Source of the DNA: Methylorubrum salsuginis
GTDB lineage: Bacteria; Pseudomonadota; Alphaproteobacteria; Rhizobiales; Beijerinckiaceae
Length of the DNA: 64,000 nt
Direction: 5' to 3'
NCBI RefSeq assembly: GCF_900114375.1
Contig: NZ_FOSV01000008.1
Span: 123,152-187,151, forward strand
In this document: positions 59,101 through 64,000 of the stretch, piece after piece
Layout: every line of letters begins with the position of its first letter
How positions within the stretch are numbered: position 1 is the stretch's first letter
The notes under the pieces: generated by a model
Databases searched by the model: none
Told to the model about the DNA's origin: nothing
Seen by the model: only the letters and a program-made list of their open reading frames with translations
Position numbers and translations under genes: made by a program

Positions 59101-59421
59101 CTCGGTGAAGATGAAGTACGTGTCGCTGCCGGATAGGGTCCAGTTGCGGACGTTCTTGCCGATCCGTGCGCCTGTCGGCGTCTCGACGAAACGCCACATC
59201 AGCCCCTTGTCGGAGGTGACGAGGTGGTTGACGACCTGGCGATCGAGCACACGCCGGCTCAGGATGACGCCGCTCTCCTCGAAACCGTAGCGGTCTCGCA
59301 GGATGACGGAGGCTTCGATCTGGGACGCCCCCGCCTGCATGAACTCGATCGTTTTGTCGGGGCAGATTTTGTATGACGCCACATGGCCCTTCGCATCTTC
59401 TTGATCGCGATGGATGGTCAT
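56116..59421 (-). CDS. Two-domain glycosyltransferase (GT2 + GT4) with long N-terminal region
   Basis: A 1101-residue cytoplasmic glycosyltransferase. Residues 1 to about 450 form beta-rich modules without a recognised catalytic motif. From about 454 is a GT2 domain (VSIVIPLHNKFEVTYLCLSA, VDDGSTDETVAIAE, the metal site in FLNNDTEVTANW, and YFEDTDLAMKVRHAGKR), close to rhamnosyl/WbbL-like transferases. From about 717 is a GT4 domain (MLVIDNHYPMVDNDAGSYA, then LFLGGFGHPPNVEAARFFVT, SGAGIKGKVLESLSYGLAGV). Such enzymes build O-antigen, capsule or glycan chains on the surface. No polysaccharide transport genes adjoin it. A sigma-70-like promoter candidate lies 100-128 bases upstream. Confidence 0.88.
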   Translation of the reverse strand: MTIHRDQEDAKGHVASYKICPDKTIEFMQAGASQIEASVILRDRYGFEESGVILSRRVLDRQVVNHLVTSDKGLMWRFVETPTGARIGKNVRNWTLSGSDTYFIFTENDVAAERPMTAVTRLFDPLNSDDLAVEADQTYLFTALVATHRCDACFVFQFLDAAGRVVHRQAHDVATVRKGGTRIEDYHPLRVRLDAPGGARRLRILIEKGASTSQTNSYFFFANPSLAEVEDAVVLSSEFLRLAREDGPARIVAYRAKLPLVAFESRKGSNDIAIVIGGHEHVIKNAISYGFDFKISEFRVKFDQINVTVSRSSTNHPYVKLDVCVDDTPIRQIELLLDAEQISHSIKIDSRYFDGQYHVVSIRNAADDAVLHHTTVLLDFQMTPWTALQTYAKKPFDATLSSLAAFHLKSYRQWHRDPRDAARIPNLYALQETLLDGIRKRAKYRPIAFPAVETPDVSIVIPLHNKFEVTYLCLSALLFAYTAYSFEVILVDDGSTDETVAIAETVTGVTCLRNPTAKGFVESCNRGAAAARGRYTVFLNNDTEVTANWLDELIHAYEDFDDVGLVGSKLIYPDGTLQEAGGVIWDSGNPWNYGRNQNNSDPKFNYLRQADYVSGAALLIDSELLRQIGYFSREFIPGYFEDTDLAMKVRHAGKRVLYVPSSVVVHYEGQSSGTDVTSGMKKYQEVNRPKFKKKWVNLFKDHGREGVNVDREKDRHVRQRMLVIDNHYPMVDNDAGSYAAFQEIRLFQSLGMKVTFLPLNLAFMDRHTRALQKIGVECLYAPFVTDISAFIRDRIGDFDLVYVTRYYTFGSVISLIREHSRSIKVILNLADLHFLREMRAAKAQEPNYTLEGALETKRRELEMIAEADLTLSYSDVELTVLESHLPAAKLGRVPWVVDVRGDAKPTFADTKDILFLGGFGHPPNVEAARFFVTEVMPELLAKDPSIVFHIVGSNPTKEVMDFASDSVKVHGYVPDLDAVLSSTRVFVAPLRSGAGIKGKVLESLSYGLAGVFSPIAIEGTGLSNELDCLVADEPRVWAAQVLRLYSDEALWERISAGALERAKRFSFEHAREDLQKTLATVDIYTTADGLRYKRVRPRSYE

Positions 59422-59520
59422 GTTCCGAAGTCCTGTTGGCAGGTGATTTCGATACCGCGCCGTGGGTCGCTTCGGGCAATTCCCGTCATGACCTCACGCG
59501 GCCGGCAGCTGTCGGCGCTG

Positions 59521-59549
59521 TCAGTATGGGAACCGATCCGCCTGGTCAA
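59521..59549 (-). promoter_or_regulatory. Candidate promoter of the glycosyltransferase gene
   Basis: On the minus strand TTGACC (59549-59544), 17 bases, TACTGA (59526-59521). The region 59422-59694 is otherwise non-coding and clearly AT-richer than its surroundings between 59560 and 59670. Confidence 0.35.
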
Positions 59550-59694
59550 GCGACGAAGGACTGTGTAGCTTTGTCGAACAGGCGTGTGATTCGTGATGTC
59601 AATGGAATAATCCTTACATAATTTTGGCGATATTGATTTTGCCGAAGACAATCATTCGATTGATATTTGGAGGTCGGCGCCGTGCCGGACCGGA

Positions 59695-60873
59695 TCAGCG
59701 GATTGCCTCGATCCTCGTTTCCGCGTTCGCACGCGTCGCAGGATCCCGAAGTCGCTCGATCGCCGCTGCGATCAAGGCGGGCGCAGCGTGCAGGGTTCCG
59801 AGTTCCACCGCCGACATCGCCCGCATCACCGGCAGGAGGTTCGCTCCCGCCCGGCCCTCCTCGTCGAACAGCCGCAGGTCGTCGTCGGAGCCGAGGCCCA
59901 CGCTTCCGGCGATGCGCGCGGCGTAGTTGCGGATGCGGGTCTCGTCGTTCGCGCAGAGCGGGGCCGGGACGGAGAGGTCGAGCAAGCTTCCTTTCGGCAG
60001 GGCGGCAAGCGGCGGCAGCGCGGCGGCCTCCGCGACGAGGCGGTTCGGATCCGTCGCCCGTCGCGGGGTCAGCAAGGCGGCCGGATCTGCGGTCGGACGG
60101 GGCACCGGGCCGGCGGAAGCCGAGGAGAGGCCGGTTGCGATGTCGGCGGCGGGCCTCAGCGGCGGCAGGGCCGCGGCGCGGGGGATGCGGCCGGGATGGC
60201 CGGCGAGCCGCGCCCGCGCCGACCAGGGCTGGACCCGCAATGCCCCCGAGACCGGCGGCCGCGCCACCCCGCCGCGGCCGTGGCGGGCGAGGAAGCGGGC
60301 GCGCAGGGTCCGGCCGATGCCCTGCGGCGCAAGGCTCACGGAGACGGCGGGGGTTGCCGTCCCGCCCCGCGGGACCGAGCGGGCGACGGGGCGCGGCGCC
60401 CCGCACTCGGCGGGGGCCCAGCGCCGCACGATGGCGAGCGCCGAACGGCGGCCGTAACCGCGGTAATAGCGGCGCAGCAGCTGGGCGGCGGCCTCCGCCC
60501 CGTCCGCGGCGGTGGCGAAGCCCGTATGGCCTTCCGCGTCGCCGCCGAGTTCGCCCGACCAGCGCGCCTGCTTCACGCACCAGTAATTGTTGAGCCGCAC
60601 GCAGCGGGCGACGAAGCCCGGCTCGGAGGCGGCGTAGCGGACCACGAGGGCGAGGGAGGTCGGCGCGAGGTTCTCGCCGGCCTCTTCGCGCCAGTTCGAC
60701 ACGGCGCGGGCGACGAGGCTGAGGCTCGGCGGCAAGGGAGGGGCGGCTCCCGGTGGGGCGCCCGATGCCGGCGCCGTCGGCAGGCGCGCCACCACGGCCT
60801 GCGCGGCGGCCCGCCCCGCGGTCTCGGCCTCGCGCGGCAGCATCGAGAGGGCCAGGAGGGTTTCGAGGAGCAA
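59695..60873 (-). CDS. Hypothetical protein with NNYWCVKQARW domain
   Basis: A 392-residue protein I cannot name. The start appears to be TTG at 60873 with GGGGG upstream; the ATG at 60843 is the alternative. Residues about 50-158 form the one domain-like part: LALVVRYAASEPGFVARCVR, NNYWCVKQARWSGELGGDAEGHT, then LLRRYYRGYGRRSALAIVRRWAP. This layout (NN-x-W, EGH, GYGxxS, RRWAP) resembles the small structural or lysozyme-like domains found in phage and Rhizobiales proteins. The rest is Ala/Pro/Arg-rich, with a second ordered patch near 330-390 (CANDETRIRNYAARIAGSVGL). It lies 108 bases downstream of the SixA-type gene on the same strand. Confidence 0.65.
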   Translation of the reverse strand: MLLETLLALSMLPREAETAGRAAAQAVVARLPTAPASGAPPGAAPPLPPSLSLVARAVSNWREEAGENLAPTSLALVVRYAASEPGFVARCVRLNNYWCVKQARWSGELGGDAEGHTGFATAADGAEAAAQLLRRYYRGYGRRSALAIVRRWAPAECGAPRPVARSVPRGGTATPAVSVSLAPQGIGRTLRARFLARHGRGGVARPPVSGALRVQPWSARARLAGHPGRIPRAAALPPLRPAADIATGLSSASAGPVPRPTADPAALLTPRRATDPNRLVAEAAALPPLAALPKGSLLDLSVPAPLCANDETRIRNYAARIAGSVGLGSDDDLRLFDEEGRAGANLLPVMRAMSAVELGTLHAAPALIAAAIERLRDPATRANAETRIEAIR

Positions 60874-60981
60874 TCAATCCCCCGTCGGGCGGGCCGGAAA
60901 CGGTCTCGCTCGGAAACGGCGCAGCCGGGCGAACGGTTCGACGGCGCGACCGTCTTCGGGCGATGCGGCGCGGCGAACGCC

Positions 60982-61512
60982 TCAATCGTCCTCCATCTCC
61001 GCCGCGAGCTGGCGCGGGCGGACGTAGCGCAGCAGCGTGCCGGTCCCCTCGCCGATCGCCTCCCAACGGTCGGCCTCGAACTCGATCACCGCCAGCGCCG
61101 CCGTCGGGAATTTTTCGCGCAGGTCCCGGCGCAGTTCCTTGGGGCCCTCACCGACGAGGCGCAGGGCCGCCTCGCCGAGTCCGGGATTGTGGCCGATCAC
61201 CATCAGATTCTCCACGTCGTCCGGCGCCGAGCGGATGGCGTCGAGGATGCGGGTGGAGGGCGCCTCGTAGATCGAGGGCACCGTCTCTTCGCGCGTCCCG
61301 TCGAGGAAGGGCCGCACGGCGCTCCAAGTCTCCTGCGTGCGCCGCGCGGGCGAGACCATGGCGAGGCCGGGCCGCAGGCCCTCGCGGGCGATATAATCGC
61401 CCATCAGGGGGGCGGCCTCGCGCCCGCGGGGGCCGAGCGGCCGGTCGATATCGGCCACGCCCTGCGGGTAGGCGGATTTGGCGTGACGCAGGAGCAGAAG
61501 GCGGCGGCTCAT
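60982..61512 (-). CDS. SixA-type phosphohistidine phosphatase
   Basis: A 176-residue histidine phosphatase superfamily protein. The phosphorylated His lies in LLLLRHAKSAYP (residues 5-16); the second His is in NLMVIGHNPGLGEAALRLVG; AMVSPARRTQETW is the conserved Arg block. This matches SixA, which removes phosphate from His of HPt domains and PTS proteins. The ATG overlaps the stop of the upstream aldo/keto reductase gene (ATGA), so both come from one mRNA. Target in this organism is unknown. Confidence 0.9.
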   Translation of the reverse strand: MSRRLLLLRHAKSAYPQGVADIDRPLGPRGREAAPLMGDYIAREGLRPGLAMVSPARRTQETWSAVRPFLDGTREETVPSIYEAPSTRILDAIRSAPDDVENLMVIGHNPGLGEAALRLVGEGPKELRRDLREKFPTAALAVIEFEADRWEAIGEGTGTLLRYVRPRQLAAEMEDD

Positions 61513-62489
61513 CGGAAGCCCACCACGGCGTGCGGCACGTAGGGTGCCTCCAGGGCGGCGATCTCGTCCTCAGTCAGCGCGAGGTCGAGGGCCGCGACGG
61601 CGTCGTCGAGATGGCCCGGCTTCGAGGCGCCGACGATCGGCGCGGCGACCTCCGGCTTTTGCAGCACCCAGGCCAGCGCCACCTGCGCCCGCGACACGCC
61701 GCGGGCCTGTGCGATCGCGGCCACCGCTTCGACCACCTTGCGGTCGGCCTCGAGCGTCGCGTCGTAGAGCCCCTTGCCGACGAGGTCGCTTTCCTGGCGG
61801 GCGCTGCCCTCGTCGAAGTCGCGGGTTAGCCGGCCCCGGGCGAGCGGGCTCCACGGGATCAGCGGGATGCCCTGGTCGGCGCAGAGCGGGATCATCTCCC
61901 GCTCCTCCTCGCGGTGGAGCAGGTTGAGGTGGTTCTGCATCGTGGCAAACCGCGTCCAGCCGTGGCTTTCGGCAGTGTAGATCGCCTTGGCGAATTGCCA
62001 CGCGAACATCGACGAGGCGCCGATGTAACGAGCCTTGCCGGCCTTCACGACATCGTGCAGCGCCTCCAGCGTCACCTCGATCGGCGTGTCGTAGTCCCAG
62101 CGGTGGATCTGGTAGAGATCGACATAGTCGGTGCCGAGCCGCTTCAGCGAGGCGTCGATCGCCGAGAAGATCGCCTTGCGCGACAGGCCGCCCGCGTTGG
62201 GCCGCTGGGTGAGCGGGTAATAGACCTTGGTGGCCAGCACGATCTCGTCGCGGCTGGCGAAATCCTTCAACGCCCGGCCGACGATCTCCTCGGACGTGCC
62301 GTCGGAATAGTAATTGGCGGTATCGAAGAAATTGATGCCGAGGTCGAGCGCCCGGCGGATCAGCGGGCGGCTCTCCGCCTCTGGCATCGTCCAGGGATGG
62401 GGCCCGCGCTCGGGCACGCCGTAGGTCATGCAGCCGAGGCAGAGCGGTGAGACGTCGAGGCCGGTGCGGCCGAGCTTTTTCGTCTTCAT
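61509..62489 (-). CDS. Aldo/keto reductase
   Basis: A 326-residue NADPH-dependent aldo/keto reductase. The catalytic tetrad is visible: Asp and Tyr in FFDTANYYSDGTSEE, Lys in VLATKVYYP and His in YQIHRWDYD. NADP-binding segments are in IPWSPLARGRLTRDF and VGASKPGHLDDAVAALDL. The start LGRTGLDVSPLCLGCMTYG places it with the YajO/YghZ-like AKR subfamily. ATG 62489 is used; the open frame upstream is Arg/Pro-rich and unlikely to be translated. Substrate unknown. Four-base overlap with the SixA gene downstream. Confidence 0.92.
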   Translation of the reverse strand: MKTKKLGRTGLDVSPLCLGCMTYGVPERGPHPWTMPEAESRPLIRRALDLGINFFDTANYYSDGTSEEIVGRALKDFASRDEIVLATKVYYPLTQRPNAGGLSRKAIFSAIDASLKRLGTDYVDLYQIHRWDYDTPIEVTLEALHDVVKAGKARYIGASSMFAWQFAKAIYTAESHGWTRFATMQNHLNLLHREEEREMIPLCADQGIPLIPWSPLARGRLTRDFDEGSARQESDLVGKGLYDATLEADRKVVEAVAAIAQARGVSRAQVALAWVLQKPEVAAPIVGASKPGHLDDAVAALDLALTEDEIAALEAPYVPHAVVGFR

Positions 62490-62729
62490 GGGGAAGCACC
62501 GCGCGGAAAGGGGCGACGTGCCCTTAGATGGGGCGCCCGGCGCCGTCGTCACCGCGGCCCGGCCCTGTGGCGGGCGCAGGGCCCAGGGCCTCGCGCGGCC
62601 GCGACGACGGGCTCTCGTGGCGCGCGGCGGGATCGGCGTCGAGGCGGAAGGCAGCGGAGTGAGCCGGTCGTCGAGCCCGGTCACGGCCCGCCTCAAGGGG
62701 GCAGGCCGGTATCCGGGCTTAAAGCCGGC
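62490..62729. other. Intergenic region between MoxR and aldo/keto reductase genes
   Basis: These 240 bases show no gene on either strand. The VWA/CoxE-type gene that usually follows a MoxR ATPase gene in Rhizobiales is absent. A weak GC hairpin (GGGCAGG/CCTGCCC) around 62699-62748 reaches into the 3' end of the moxR-like gene. Confidence 0.5.
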
Positions 62730-63581
<852 letters not shown>

Positions 63582-63644
63582 GGCGGCTCGCGTCGGGAGG
63601 TGAGCGCCGGCCTAACCCGGCAGGGCCGGCTCCCGCAAGCCGAG

Positions 63645-64000
63645 CCTTAGAGCGCCTAACAGAACCGTCTGATCTGGTTGAGGGTGATGAGGCTGGCTGC
63701 GAGGGTGGTGAAGGCGTCGTAGATGTCGGCGCGGCGCTCGTAGCGGACGGGCAGGCGGCGGAAGCGGTTGAACCAAGCGTGAGTGCGCTCCACGACCCAG
63801 CGGTGGCGGCCGAGCTTTTGGCTGCTCTCGATGCCTTTGCGGGCGATGCGTGGGACGATCCCACGCGCCCGACACTCCTGGCGGCGCGCCTTGGCCTCGT
63901 AGGCCTTGTCGGCGTGCAGCTTGTCGGGGCGTCGGCGCGGTCGACCGCGCCGGCCCGTGCTCAGCGGCGGGATGGCATCGAGGGTCGGCGCCATCTCCGG
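63645..64000 (-). mobile_element. IS5-type insertion sequence, right part only
   Basis: Right-hand end of an insertion sequence carrying the transposase fragment. The probable terminal inverted repeat begins around 63645-63665. Its other end and target duplication lie beyond the window, so the boundary is approximate. Confidence 0.7.
63656..64000 (-). CDS. IS5-family transposase, C-terminal part, cut by window edge
   Basis: The frame is open to the right edge and ends at 63656, so at least 114 C-terminal residues are present and the 5' part lies outside. DKLHADKAYEAKARRQECRA, RARGIVPRIARKGIESS and WVVERTHAWFNRFRRLPVRY (containing the last acidic residue of the DDE triad) are typical of IS5-group transposases. 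The stop is within about ten bases of a likely IS end near GAGCGCCTAACAGAACC (63651 onward). Intactness cannot be judged here. Confidence 0.88.
   Translation of the reverse strand, partial: PEMAPTLDAIPPLSTGRRGRPRRRPDKLHADKAYEAKARRQECRARGIVPRIARKGIESSQKLGRHRWVVERTHAWFNRFRRLPVRYERRADIYDAFTTLAASLITLNQIRRFC

Overview
The window looks like a chromosomal segment of a high-G+C alphaproteobacterium of the order Hyphomicrobiales, most likely Methylobacterium/Methylorubrum. This is inferred from the very strong G/C third-position bias, the gene order of the aa3-type cytochrome oxidase cluster (coxB-coxA-ctaB-small TM protein-ctaG-coxC-DUF983-SURF1), a CpdR-type response regulator, DUF2852/DUF1178/DUF4864 proteins, and an alphaproteobacterial SuhB/MmgR-like small RNA. 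No species assignment was computed. No rRNA, tRNA, CRISPR array or prophage is visible. The only mobile element is the 3' end of an IS5-type transposase at the right edge.

Layout. 1-2.3 kb: tex, convergent across an inverted-repeat element with a molybdopterin oxidoreductase (2.5-4.6 kb). 4.8-20.8 kb: a leftward storage-glucan/trehalose block, treZ - malQ::treY fusion - GH13::glgE fusion - treS::maltokinase fusion - glgB. 21-24.9 kb: DUF2852 gene, TetR regulator, a COG0523 GTPase preceded by a Zur-like box, a small Cys-containing partner and speG. 25-26.3 kb: a secreted Gly/Met-rich repeat protein. 26.7-30.5 kb: lipid A operon fabZ-lpxA-lpxI-lpxB-DUF188, without lpxD. 30.5-33.9 kb: DUF1178, nitrilase-family hydrolase, glutaredoxin, cpdR and an N-formylglutamate amidohydrolase. 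34-39 kb: small RNA, galU, galE, a lytic transglycosylase and an SGNH hydrolase. 39.3-46 kb: gltB and gltD, separated by an AT-rich secreted ORF that looks inserted. 46.6-48.5 kb: a periplasmic PepSY-like protein and fdhD. 48.7-55.5 kb: cytochrome c oxidase cluster. 55.6-64 kb: DUF4864 protein, a large GT2+GT4 glycosyltransferase, an uncharacterised TTG-start protein, SixA-type phosphatase, aldo/keto reductase, MoxR ATPase and the transposase fragment.

How the genes work together. The glucan block encodes almost a closed cycle. TreY/TreZ turn linear alpha-glucan into trehalose. TreS isomerises trehalose to maltose and the fused maltokinase makes maltose-1-phosphate. GlgE returns maltosyl units to glucan, GlgB branches it and MalQ recycles short oligomers. 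Candidate EcfG-type (general stress) promoters precede treZ and the Gly-rich gene. The fabZ-lpx, galU/galE and glycosyltransferase genes supply envelope polysaccharide and lipid A. GltBD assimilates ammonium. FdhD would serve a molybdenum formate dehydrogenase. The cox cluster builds the terminal oxidase.

Limits: everything is read by eye. Family names rest on motifs and remembered family sequences, residue numbers beyond the first few hundred are approximate, and promoter/operator calls are pattern matches.
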